A stretch of 8,578 nt of DNA from assembly GCA_949287785.1 (NCBI GenBank), contig CASEHR010000048.1, positions 1 to 8,578 of the forward strand, written 5' to 3'. The notes beneath the pieces are model-generated. The model was given only the letters and a program-made list of their open reading frames with translations, was not told where the DNA came from and did no database searches. This document shows, in pieces, positions 1 to 6,906 of this stretch; within the stretch, counting starts at the first letter, position 1, and each line of letters opens with the position of its first letter. The translations under genes were made by a program, and so were the position numbers. This DNA comes from an uncultured Bacillota bacterium. GTDB taxonomy: Bacteria > Bacillota_I > Bacilli_A > Erysipelotrichales > Erysipelotrichaceae.

Positions 1-213
1 GGTTTAGTTTATGATGATAAAGTCATTTTGAAGGAGGTAAATGCGCCGGTCGGCTATAAACTGGACGAAGATTCTTTCACAATAACCTTTGAAGATGGCG
101 TTATAAATGGCCGGTTACCCTATTATCGAATCAATGAAATGATTATCATTCCGCCCAAAAAAGAGATAAACCAAAAGCATGAGATCGTTATTGTAAATAC
201 CGATGCCAAATGA
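1..213 (+). CDS. 3' end of a SpaA/Cna-B-like (prealbumin-fold) protein, 5' end missing
   Basis: The frame is open from the first base of the window and ends with TGA, giving 70 visible residues. The segment VILKEVNAPVGYKLDED followed by SFTITFEDG matches the hallmark of SpaA-type pilin and Cna-B repeat domains, where a strand with L-K-E-V-x-A-P-x-G-Y is followed by a short beta strand. The last residues, EIVIVNTDAK, resemble the closing strand of such a domain. In Gram-positive bacteria these domains build surface adhesins and pilins and often carry internal isopeptide bonds. Here the protein stops right after the domain, with no LPxTG motif, hydrophobic segment or basic tail, so it is not sortase-anchored by its own C-terminus. 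The stop overlaps the comEA start (ATGA), which implies translational coupling. A TTG at 28 lies inside the domain and is not a credible start. The family call rests on a short motif, and the rest of the protein is unseen. Confidence 0.6.
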   Translation, partial: GLVYDDKVILKEVNAPVGYKLDEDSFTITFEDGVINGRLPYYRINEMIIIPPKKEINQKHEIVIVNTDAK

Positions 214-662
214 TAAAAAAGATTGTTTTAGTATCGTTTGTAGCTATAACGATCATCTTTCAGACAGTAAAGATAGAACGGATAGATCTTCTTGAAGCGG
301 AGAATAACCTATATCAGGTCGAGATCAAAGGGGAAGTAGCTATGCCTGGTGTTTATGATGTAGACAGGTCGATGACGATAGGTGAGGTTTTAAATCGAGC
401 GGGCTTAAATGATAATGCCGATACCTCGATTATCAATCTCAGCCAGAACATGTATCCACATCAGGTTATAGTCGTCAAAGAAAAAAGGGATGAACCGGCC
501 AAAATTTCGATCAACAGCGCAAGCATTGAAGAACTTGATGGCCTTGTCGGAATAGGACCGTCCATCGCACAAAGGATCATCGATTATCGCGACCGGAACA
601 ATGGTTTTCGATCGCTCGAAGAACTCATGGAAGTAAGTGGCATTGGGGAAAAGACTTATTAG
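210..662 (+). CDS. comEA: ComEA, membrane-anchored competence DNA receptor (C-terminus cut by an amber codon)
   Basis: ComEA binds incoming double-stranded DNA outside the membrane and passes it to ComEC during natural transformation. The 150 residues contain one N-terminal membrane segment (about 3-20), a SLBB domain (about 35-91, with VEIKGEVAMPGVYDV) and a paired helix-hairpin-helix DNA-binding domain (about 98-150). The latter shows the hallmarks INSASIEEL, GIGPSIAQRI and VSGIGEKTY. The linker is short compared with B. subtilis ComEA (about 205 residues). The start codon lies in the ATGA overlap with the upstream gene and has no visible Shine-Dalgarno sequence, so translation probably depends on reinitiation. 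The end is odd: TAG at 660-662 falls where the family normally continues GEKTYEK. The same frame then reads KIVDHICL before TGA at 687-689, so the final helix of the second hairpin is missing. This could be a real truncation, an allele or a sequencing error. The identity is secure; whether the product works is not. Confidence 0.9.
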   Translation: MIKKIVLVSFVAITIIFQTVKIERIDLLEAENNLYQVEIKGEVAMPGVYDVDRSMTIGEVLNRAGLNDNADTSIINLSQNMYPHQVIVVKEKRDEPAKISINSASIEELDGLVGIGPSIAQRIIDYRDRNNGFRSLEELMEVSGIGEKTY

Positions 663-2487
663 AAAATCGTCGATCATATCTGTCTTTGATGGTCTGTTTT
701 ATCTGCTATTCCCCTTATTACTCATCCTCTACCTGAGAAGTATAACTCTATGTTTAATTACTTTTATCATCTTTGCCTTTCGAAGACGCTACAAAGAAAT
801 ATTGATCATTCTTTTCATCACCTTCCTCATTCTATGCCGTCTGCTTTTGAATATATATGATCATGGCATCTACTATGTCAAAGAGATCAAAACGCAAAGT
901 GTCATCGCTTCCAACATCATATATGATATCAAAGTCTATGACCAAGACTTACAGATCGGCGATATCATAAAAGTCAACAACAAAGATATAGCCAAAGAAA
1001 AAGATAAGATCGAAAATATATTCTATACCACAGATGACTTTAGTAAGATCAGCGGCGGTCTTGGTATCAGATCACTATTATGGCATAAGTATCTGGATCT
1101 TGAAGACAGCCATTATAAAAGCTTTGTCGGTCATGTTCTGTTTGGTTTTGATGACTATGACAGTCCTTTCTATATAGACATTTCCACAACAGTCTCAGTC
1201 TATTACTTCTTCAATTTTCTTAGAAAGATCTTTAAAAAGACCGGCTATTCATTTCAAATCAGTGGTTTGATATTATTCTTGCTATATGGGTTTGACTACG
1301 GCCTGATCCGCGTATTGATCTTTGAATACTGTAAGATTAAATTTGAGGACCGGCATCTTTCATTTGCGTTGAGCGTAATAATACTGCTTCTGTATGCACC
1401 TTATGCTATACACTCTTATCGCTTCATAATACCGGTAATCTTACGCTTTTTACTATTGTTTAAGGGATCGTTTGATTTTAGGACCATCCTCATCATCATT
1501 CAGTCTTATTTTTTTAACGAAGTTAATATCATCAATGTCATATTCTATCGTTTTTTGATGACAATCATCATGACAATTGAAGTCTTTGCGATCCTCGGCT
1601 TATTTCTGTCGCCATTTACAGATATTGCAATGATGATATTTTCTGTTTTCCGAAAGTTAATAAGCATTGAGATCGCAATAAGGGGAAAGATAAGCTTATT
1701 CTATATCTTCGTTATCTATCTTATTATTAAGACATTCAGGGTCAAAAACAATATGATCAGATGGCTTATTGTTTTGATCTTTCTCCTCAGCAAAATTTCC
1801 CATATCGCTCCATCTTTGACTTTTGTCGATGTCGGACAAGGTGATGCGATACTGATGAGATCAGCTTTTAATCGTGAAGTGATACTTATTGACACCGGCA
1901 ACAGTTATAACTATTACAAACTGGACCGCTTTTTGAGAAGTCAGGGCATATATCGTATAGATTATCTCATCATAACTCACAGCGATAGCGACCACAGCGC
2001 CAATATCAACGACCTCAAAGCCGATTATCGGATTATGGAAGTCATAACGGAACCTCAGGATATTAAGACTGAATCATTCTATCTGAAGAATTTAAACGAC
2101 ATTCGATATGATGACGAAAATGATGATAGCCTGGTATATACCTTGCAGATCGATGACCTCAGCTTTTTGCTGACAGGAGATATATCTAAACACGTTGAAG
2201 AGGACATCGTTTCCAGCCACCCAACCTTGGATATCGACATCTTGAAATTATCACATCACGGATCGAAAACAGGAACCAGTGAAGAGATGCTTTTGGCTTT
2301 TGACGTTAAGATGGCCATCGCCTCAACCAGCGGCCAATACGGCCATCCGGCGATCGAAACGACGAAGTTACTCGATAAATGGCAGATACCGTATCTTACG
2401 ACACTTGATGATGGTGATATCAATTTTATTTTTTATAATGGTGTAAGCTTGCTCAAGACACAGAGTAAATTTGCTATAATAAAGTAA
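637..2487 (+). CDS. comEC: ComEC/Rec2-type DNA-uptake channel with MBL-fold domain
   Basis: ComEC is the polytopic membrane protein that carries single-stranded DNA across the membrane; its C-terminal metallo-beta-lactamase-like domain is thought to degrade the other strand. This 616-residue protein is short for the family (often 700-800). Two or three hydrophobic segments lie at about 18-70, a reduced OB-like region at about 80-165, a multi-helix competence domain at about 185-390 and the MBL domain from about 394. MBL motifs visible are FVDVGQGDAI (396-405), HSDSDH (448-453), LTGD (512-515), SHHGS (539-543) and GHPA (569-572). In the competence domain the usual ISGLHV is replaced by ISTTVS (182-187), and the first MBL motif lacks its trailing GG. 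No ATG is near the 5' end. The frame opens after TAA at 634-636, leaving GTG 637 or TTG 643 (GGAAG at 629-633 suits TTG 643 by spacing). It overlaps comEA and shares TAATG with holA. Confidence 0.88.
   Translation: MALGKRLIRKSSIISVFDGLFYLLFPLLLILYLRSITLCLITFIIFAFRRRYKEILIILFITFLILCRLLLNIYDHGIYYVKEIKTQSVIASNIIYDIKVYDQDLQIGDIIKVNNKDIAKEKDKIENIFYTTDDFSKISGGLGIRSLLWHKYLDLEDSHYKSFVGHVLFGFDDYDSPFYIDISTTVSVYYFFNFLRKIFKKTGYSFQISGLILFLLYGFDYGLIRVLIFEYCKIKFEDRHLSFALSVIILLLYAPYAIHSYRFIIPVILRFLLLFKGSFDFRTILIIIQSYFFNEVNIINVIFYRFLMTIIMTIEVFAILGLFLSPFTDIAMMIFSVFRKLISIEIAIRGKISLFYIFVIYLIIKTFRVKNNMIRWLIVLIFLLSKISHIAPSLTFVDVGQGDAILMRSAFNREVILIDTGNSYNYYKLDRFLRSQGIYRIDYLIITHSDSDHSANINDLKADYRIMEVITEPQDIKTESFYLKNLNDIRYDDENDDSLVYTLQIDDLSFLLTGDISKHVEEDIVSSHPTLDIDILKLSHHGSKTGTSEEMLLAFDVKMAIASTSGQYGHPAIETTKLLDKWQIPYLTTLDDGDINFIFYNGVSLLKTQSKFAIIK
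660..689 (+). other. Probable former coding tail of comEA after the in-frame amber codon
   Basis: If TAG at 660-662 were a glutamate codon such as GAG, comEA would continue with EKIVDHICL and end at the TGA of 687-689. This tail looks like the usual last helix of ComEA helix-hairpin-helix domains, where GEKTY or GEKTF is followed by EK and a short amphipathic helix. The segment also encodes the beginning of ComEC in another frame, which would help keep it in place after the stop arose. That the tail is ancestral is an inference from family knowledge. Confidence 0.5.
2449..2480 (+). promoter_or_regulatory. Possible internal promoter for holA, maybe leaderless
   Basis: A perfect TATAAT (2475-2480) lies at the 3' end of comEC. 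The best upstream partner is TTGCTC (2449-2454), at a 20-bp spacing that is longer than ideal. Transcription would start near 2487, which is the A of the holA ATG, so the transcript would have almost no leader. A second TATAAT lies at 2434-2439 without a well-spaced -35 element. In an AT-rich genome such hexamers can occur by chance, so this is only a candidate. Confidence 0.25.
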
Positions 2488-3476
2488 TGATATACTGGTC
2501 AGACAAAGATGAGAATTTTCTCGTACAAACTGAGATCAATAGATTGATCAAAGAAAAAGGGGCCGCCAGTTTCGACGTCCATCGCTATGACGGAATCAGT
2601 GAGCGCGGCTTTGATCTTCAATCCTTTTTGGAAGATATCAATACACCGCCGCTTTTAGGCGATGTAAAATTTATTGTAATGCGCGATCCTTTCTTTTTGG
2701 CCAAGGAAATAAATGAAGAGGCTGCCGCAAAATTTCAAGATCTTGTCAGCTACATCAAGAATCCTCTTTATGAACTCGAGCTGATCTTCTATAGTGAAAC
2801 AACAAGTTTCAATTCCAAAAACAGTATCTTCAAAGCACTTAAAAATAATGCTAAAAGGTTGGTCAATCACACTCAAAAGAAAGATTTTAATGCCGAGGCA
2901 GTTATAAAGATCAATGAATCTGGTATCGATATCGATCAGAAAGCTAGACGTCTTCTGATCGACAACTGCAGTAATTCGATGTCTGTTCTGATGAAAAATA
3001 TCGATAAATTAATGATCTATCCCGGACACATCGATGTTGATGTCGTCGACCGATTGTGCGATCGGGAGATCGATACTTTAATCTTCAATCTGACCAATGC
3101 AATCTTCGCAAAAGATCTGGCTAAGACCATATCGATCATCCGTGATTTTGCCACTTTGAACTACTCTATCTTCTATATCATATCGATCTTGATGTCACAG
3201 CTTCGCTTCTATTACGAACTGCAATATTATGATCAAAACGGTTATACAATGAATGAAATACTTAAACTGACAGGTGCTAAAGAATTCAGGATCAGATTGT
3301 CATTCGATACACTTCATCGCTATCATAATACCGATTTTCTGGCGATTATCGACCGATTGGCCGAGTTGGAACAAACACTGAAGTCAAACAGCGATATCGA
3401 TGATTATCATCGCTTTGAATTGTTTATCATCAATTTAGAAGGAGAACATGATGCAGGCAATAAAAGATATTTATAG
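2487..3476 (+). CDS. holA: DNA polymerase III, delta subunit (clamp-loader)
   Basis: HolA is the delta subunit of the clamp loader; it opens the beta sliding clamp so that it can be placed on primed DNA. The 329-residue length is typical. The N-terminus (IYWSDKDENFLVQTEI) has the family pattern of a first strand followed by D-E-x-F-L-V and a helix. TPPLLGDVKFIVMRDP (about 53-68) matches the segment that precedes the second strand of the AAA+-like domain I. SVLMKNIDKLMIYPG (about 168-182) is the usual motif that closes domain II. Residues from about 200 form the helical collar domain III. The position directly after comEC is conserved in Bacillota, as with yqeN in B. subtilis, but rpsT, which follows there, is absent here. 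The ATG lies inside TAATG with the comEC stop and has no clear Shine-Dalgarno sequence, so coupling or a leaderless transcript is likely. The C-terminus overlaps the next gene and encodes its ribosome binding site. Confidence 0.88.
   Translation: MIYWSDKDENFLVQTEINRLIKEKGAASFDVHRYDGISERGFDLQSFLEDINTPPLLGDVKFIVMRDPFFLAKEINEEAAAKFQDLVSYIKNPLYELELIFYSETTSFNSKNSIFKALKNNAKRLVNHTQKKDFNAEAVIKINESGIDIDQKARRLLIDNCSNSMSVLMKNIDKLMIYPGHIDVDVVDRLCDREIDTLIFNLTNAIFAKDLAKTISIIRDFATLNYSIFYIISILMSQLRFYYELQYYDQNGYTMNEILKLTGAKEFRIRLSFDTLHRYHNTDFLAIIDRLAELEQTLKSNSDIDDYHRFELFIINLEGEHDAGNKRYL
3439..3444 (+). promoter_or_regulatory. Ribosome binding site of the serine dehydratase gene
   Basis: AAGGAG lies inside the 3' end of holA. 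Two adjacent ATG codons follow, at 3448 (3 nt away) and 3451 (6 nt away). The spacing favours 3451, which also gives the usual family N-terminus (MQAIKDIYRIG). Confidence 0.75.
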
Positions 3477-4641
3477 GATCGGCCGGGGGCCGAGTTCATC
3501 ACATACGATAGCACCATTTCGGGCAGCCGATCTTTTTTTAAAGAACCACAAAGGCCTCGATCATTACGAGGTGGAACTCTACGGTTCTCTGGCTTTGACC
3601 GGTAAAGGTCATAAGACCGACGCCATCATCAGGGAAGTACTCCACGATCAGGTTGATGTCAGATTCTGTCTGAAACTCGATGAAGAGCCCCGTAATCTCA
3701 TGATCATCAAAGGCTTTAAGAATGGTAAGCTCATCGACACATGGCATGTTGAATCTCTTGGAGGTGGTTCGATCAGGATCGATGAGTTTGAAAGTGGAGA
3801 TGAAAGAGAATATTATCCTCATAGCCGATTCAATGAGATAAAAAGATATGTCAGTGAAAATCATATGACACTCATCGACTACATCCTGAAATATGAACCG
3901 GATATTCTCACTTATTTAGATAAATGCATCGATGTAATGTGTGACAGTATTAAAAGAGGCATCACCAAAGATGGTATCTTGAATCAAAGACTCGGTGTTT
4001 ATCGGAGCGCTAAAGGTTTGTATACAGTTGGTTTAAAGAATAAAGACCTTGATCTTTTAAGAATGGCATATGCATACGCTGCCAGCGAAGAAAATGCCGA
4101 TGGTAATATCGTCTGTACCGGTCCTACTCTCGGATCTTGCGGGGTTGTGGCCAGTTTTGTATACAGCTCACTGTATGATGATGGTTACAGTAAAGATGAA
4201 GTTAAAAGGGCACTCGCAGTCGGAGGATTATTTGCCGATATAATAAAAAAGAACGCCAGTATTTCCGGTGCTTTAGGAGGGTGTCAGGCTGAGATCGGCA
4301 CTGCTTGTGCACTTGTAGCCGCTGCCATTACATATCTGCACCACGGTGATACAGACACCATCGAATACGCTGCTGAAGTCGGTATTGAACATCACCTTGG
4401 TCTGACCTGTGATCCGGTGTACGGTCTTGTGATCATCCCATGTATCGAGAGAAATGCTATGGCTATACTCAGAAGTTACGATGCTGCTAAACTGACATTG
4501 AATATTGCCCGTCTGCATAATCATAAAGTATCTTTCGATATGGTTGTAAGCTCAATGCGCGATACCGGAAAGATGATATCGCCGGAATTAAAGGAGACTA
4601 GCTTAGGAGGATTGGCTATTGCGTTTAAAGAAGAAGATTGA
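3451..4641 (+). CDS. sdaA: L-serine ammonia-lyase, iron-sulfur type, single chain (beta and alpha domains fused)
   Basis: The enzyme converts L-serine to pyruvate and ammonia in the cytoplasm using a [4Fe-4S] cluster. Counting from 3451 it has 396 residues. GPSSSHT (13-19) is the hallmark of the beta domain. The alpha domain has CTGPTLGSCGV (about 222-232), GGCQAEIGTAC (276-286) and CDPVYGLVIIPC (320-331). The likely cluster ligands are Cys278, Cys320 and Cys331; their spacing of 42 and 11 residues is the same as recalled for the Legionella enzyme (343, 385, 396). B. subtilis makes the two domains as separate SdaAB and SdaAA proteins, while enterobacterial SdaA is a fusion of about 454 residues, so this is a compact fusion. 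The gene starts 26 bp inside holA and ends 23 bp inside the U32 gene, so it is probably cotranscribed with both. The first ATG, at 3448, is possible but sits closer to the ribosome binding site. Relatives acting on other hydroxy- or thiol-amino acids exist, so the substrate is not fully certain. Confidence 0.87.
   Translation: MQAIKDIYRIGRGPSSSHTIAPFRAADLFLKNHKGLDHYEVELYGSLALTGKGHKTDAIIREVLHDQVDVRFCLKLDEEPRNLMIIKGFKNGKLIDTWHVESLGGGSIRIDEFESGDEREYYPHSRFNEIKRYVSENHMTLIDYILKYEPDILTYLDKCIDVMCDSIKRGITKDGILNQRLGVYRSAKGLYTVGLKNKDLDLLRMAYAYAASEENADGNIVCTGPTLGSCGVVASFVYSSLYDDGYSKDEVKRALAVGGLFADIIKKNASISGALGGCQAEIGTACALVAAAITYLHHGDTDTIEYAAEVGIEHHLGLTCDPVYGLVIIPCIERNAMAILRSYDAAKLTLNIARLHNHKVSFDMVVSSMRDTGKMISPELKETSLGGLAIAFKEED
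3479..3493 (+). repeat. GC-rich perfect hairpin at the start of the serine dehydratase gene
   Basis: TCGGCC (3479-3484) and GGCCGA (3488-3493) are perfect inverted repeats around a GGG loop, directly after the holA stop (3474-3476). No run of T follows, so it is not a standard terminator. It falls on the codons for the conserved IGRGPSS segment, so part of it is fixed by the protein, although CGG, GGG and CCG are GC-rich choices for this gene. Confidence 0.45.
4605..4610 (+). promoter_or_regulatory. Ribosome binding site that fixes a TTG start for the U32 gene
   Basis: AGGAGG lies 8 nt before TTG at 4619, inside the end of the serine dehydratase gene. The strong site with good spacing supports this non-ATG start. 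The next residues (RLKKKIELLAPAGD) fit the normal N-terminus of the family. Confidence 0.8.
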
Positions 4642-6847
4642 ATTATTGGCGCCGGCCGGTGATATGGAATCATTAAGAGCTGCCATCAAAGGTGGTGCTG
4701 ATGCGATATATATCGGGGGTAAAAGTTTCGGTGCGAGGGCTTTGGCAAAGAACTTCGATCACGAGGAAATGACCGAAGCTATTAAAATTGCCCATCTGCA
4801 TGGTGTCAAGATCTATGTCACAATCAACACTATGCTCTATGAAACGGAGATCAACAACGCAATAAAAGAGATCGACTTTTTGTATGCAAACGGTGTCGAT
4901 GGGCTCATCGTTTCCGATCTCGGCCTGATCGATGCAATAAGACAAGTATATCCGGATATCGAGATCCATGTCTCCACCCAGGCCCATATCCATAACGTGG
5001 CTTCGGCAAAAATAATGATCGAACAAAAAGCTTCCCGGATCGTCTTGGCAAGAGAGTTGGATATGGATAGAATCAAAGAGATAAGTGCTTTAGACATCGA
5101 AACAGAAGTCTTTGTCCATGGAGCGATCTGTATCAGTTACAGTGGTCAATGCCTTATGGGGAGTATAATGCATCAAAGATCAGGAAATCGTGGCATCTGT
5201 TCGCAATGCTGCCGGATGCGCTATCACCTTTATGATGAAGATACGAAAAGATTCGTCGATACCAAAGGTGACTATTTATTAAGTCCTAAAGATCTGTTCT
5301 TGTTAAAAGAGATTCCGGATATAATCGAAGCAGGTGTGTCTTCGGTCAAGATCGAAGGTCGAATGAAAAGGGCGGAATATGTAGCTCTGGTTACGCGAGT
5401 ATATCGCACGGCTATCGATGCCTATTATCAAAATAAGGAGTTCACTGTTACAGAAGAGATAATTGAAGAACTCAAATTATTGTTTAACCGTGACTTTACA
5501 AGCGGACATTTTGCCAACTCTAAAGGGCCTGAACTGATGAATCCCATCAGGCCAAACCACATCGGTATCAAAGCGGGTGAAGTCATCGATCAGAAACGCG
5601 GCCGCATTTATATCCGTCTGTTCAAAAATATCACGCAAGGTGATGGCCTTAGGATTATTGATAAAGACAAAGAATATGGATTGGTCGCCAATAAAATCTA
5701 CAAGAGAGATCTTTTGGTCAACGGTGCTGGCGCAAATGAAATAGTCAGTTTCGATTATCGTGACAAGATCGATAAAGGCGCTATCGTATACAAGACCACA
5801 TCGGTCACTCTCACCAAAAAGATCGAAGCAATGACAGACATCAGAAAGGTCCCAGTCATCATCAATTATACCGCTGAACCGGGAACACCCTTTACTTTGC
5901 TATTGAGTGACGGTACCAATACTGTGAAAACCGAAGGTCCGATCGTTGAAAGGGCAGTAAAACGACCGCTTTCGAAAGAAGATTTTACCAAACAATTGAC
6001 CAAATTGAATGATACCGTTTATACGGTGTCTGTTATCGACGGCAAGATCGAAGAGCCTTTTATCACAGTCAGTGCGATCAACGAAGCAAGAAGGAGCGCA
6101 GTTGAAAGATTGAATGAATTGAGAATACAAAACAAAGTAAGATCTTCAGGTTTCTATAAACCCTATAAGTTGACGGAGTTCACTCTTCCGCATTATTTGT
6201 TTGAAATAAACAATTTCGATCAGTACCAGACGATCAAGAATTTCAAGAAGTTAGATGCCTTATATATCACAAGCAACCTCAGTCTGGCTAAAGAGATCGA
6301 TGAGATGATCTTCCTGCCGTCAAACATCAACGAAAACAGTCAATATTACAACATAAGGCAAGCTGTCAGCGAAACGGGCGGCATCGGTAAAGGTGAGATA
6401 GCATACATGACGCTTAATGTCGCCAACACCAAAACAGTAGCATATCTTATGAGTAAAGGGATCAAGGGTATTATTCTATCCAGCGAGATCAGCGATGATA
6501 TGGCTTTAAGATTATACCAGCAATTTATCGAAGACTATGGTTTTAAACCACAGCTCTATCTATACACATACGGCAAAAGAGATCTCATGTATCTCAAAAG
6601 GAGTCCTGTGTATCGAGAACTGGGAACGATCGACACCCGGCATAATTATTCTTTAGTCGATCTCAAAGACAACAGTTTCCACATCGTAAGTGATGCAGAT
6701 AAAACTCGCCTGATCGAGACGAAGACAGAATTGCTTCAAAGACCGAAAGCATTCGGGCGTTTTGTCAGATTCTACGACGAAGGTAAAGGCAAGGTCAATG
6801 AAATCGTCTATCGGATGCTACAGGATGATGAAAGTGCACAAAATTAA
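4619..6847 (+). CDS. U32 peptidase-family protein with DUF3656-type region, RlhA-like
   Basis: The family is named for a collagenase, but characterised members are iron-sulfur RNA hydroxylases: RlhA (YdcP) modifies C2501 of 23S rRNA and TrhP acts on tRNA uridine 34. Domain layout makes RlhA the closest comparison. The 742 residues open with ELLAPAGDMESLRAAIKGG (8-26) and IYIGG (30-34), the start of the barrel. The family signature EVFVHGAICISYSGQC (163-178) is followed by SGNRGICSQCCR (188-199). Cys171, Cys178, Cys194 and Cys198 are the likely cluster ligands; Cys197 is extra. VSSVKIEGRMKRAEYV (240-255) is also typical. A DUF3656-like region covers about 370-490. The C-terminal part keeps LNVANT and GIILSSE, but the expected CP motif reads SP (662-663). 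E. coli RlhA is about 650 residues, so this one has a longer tail. It starts at TTG 4619, 23 bp inside the serine dehydratase gene, and is the last gene before a gap. The rRNA or tRNA target is not proven. Confidence 0.85.
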   Translation: MRLKKKIELLAPAGDMESLRAAIKGGADAIYIGGKSFGARALAKNFDHEEMTEAIKIAHLHGVKIYVTINTMLYETEINNAIKEIDFLYANGVDGLIVSDLGLIDAIRQVYPDIEIHVSTQAHIHNVASAKIMIEQKASRIVLARELDMDRIKEISALDIETEVFVHGAICISYSGQCLMGSIMHQRSGNRGICSQCCRMRYHLYDEDTKRFVDTKGDYLLSPKDLFLLKEIPDIIEAGVSSVKIEGRMKRAEYVALVTRVYRTAIDAYYQNKEFTVTEEIIEELKLLFNRDFTSGHFANSKGPELMNPIRPNHIGIKAGEVIDQKRGRIYIRLFKNITQGDGLRIIDKDKEYGLVANKIYKRDLLVNGAGANEIVSFDYRDKIDKGAIVYKTTSVTLTKKIEAMTDIRKVPVIINYTAEPGTPFTLLLSDGTNTVKTEGPIVERAVKRPLSKEDFTKQLTKLNDTVYTVSVIDGKIEEPFITVSAINEARRSAVERLNELRIQNKVRSSGFYKPYKLTEFTLPHYLFEINNFDQYQTIKNFKKLDALYITSNLSLAKEIDEMIFLPSNINENSQYYNIRQAVSETGGIGKGEIAYMTLNVANTKTVAYLMSKGIKGIILSSEISDDMALRLYQQFIEDYGFKPQLYLYTYGKRDLMYLKRSPVYRELGTIDTRHNYSLVDLKDNSFHIVSDADKTRLIETKTELLQRPKAFGRFVRFYDEGKGKVNEIVYRMLQDDESAQN

Positions 6848-6876
6848 CGATAGACATAAGCAGAATATGCGTATTA

Positions 6877-6885
6877 TGATATAAT
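6877..6885 (+). promoter_or_regulatory. Extended -10 promoter of smc
   Basis: TGATATAAT is a perfect TGnTATAAT extended -10 element. Such promoters need little or no -35 sequence. TAGACA at 6851-6856 is close to TTGACA but lies 23 bp upstream, too far for a standard pair; with TATTAT at 6872-6877 the spacing is 15 bp. Transcription would start near 6892, leaving a leader of about 15 nt. Confidence 0.6.
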
Positions 6886-6897
6886 TTACTGGTCATT

Positions 6898-6902
6898 GGA
6901 GG
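6898..6902 (+). promoter_or_regulatory. Ribosome binding site of smc
   Basis: GGAGG lies 4 nt before the ATG at 6907, a slightly tight but acceptable spacing. It confirms this ATG, which gives the canonical SMC N-terminus. Confidence 0.8.
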
Positions 6903-6906
6903 AACG

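Larger units (their letters stand above)
6848..6906 (+). other. Intergenic gap between the U32 gene and smc
   Basis: This is the only gap in the window. It holds the smc promoter and ribosome binding site. I found no terminator for the upstream operon: the best inverted repeat, AATA-TGCG-TATT (around 6864-6875), is only 4 bp and has no T run. Readthrough from the operon into smc is therefore likely. Confidence 0.6.

Noticed and set aside
30..82. Perfect AAGGAGG followed by ATG at 41 with a short open frame
   Set aside because: It gives only 14 codons before a stop and lies in another frame inside the SpaA-like domain, whose own frame is open to the window edge. The Shine-Dalgarno match comes from the LKEV codons.
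1558..1577. Direct repeat ATGACAAT twice, 12 bp apart
   Set aside because: It is a short repeat inside a membrane helix of ComEC (MTIIMTIE) and is explained by codon use for M, T and I.
4673..5097. Two overlapping minus-strand frames inside the U32 gene
   Set aside because: They are antisense shadows of conserved barrel sequence, with no start signals.
6864..6875. Small inverted repeat before smc as a terminator
   Set aside because: The stem is only 4 bp of A/T pairs and no T run follows. It overlaps the promoter region.
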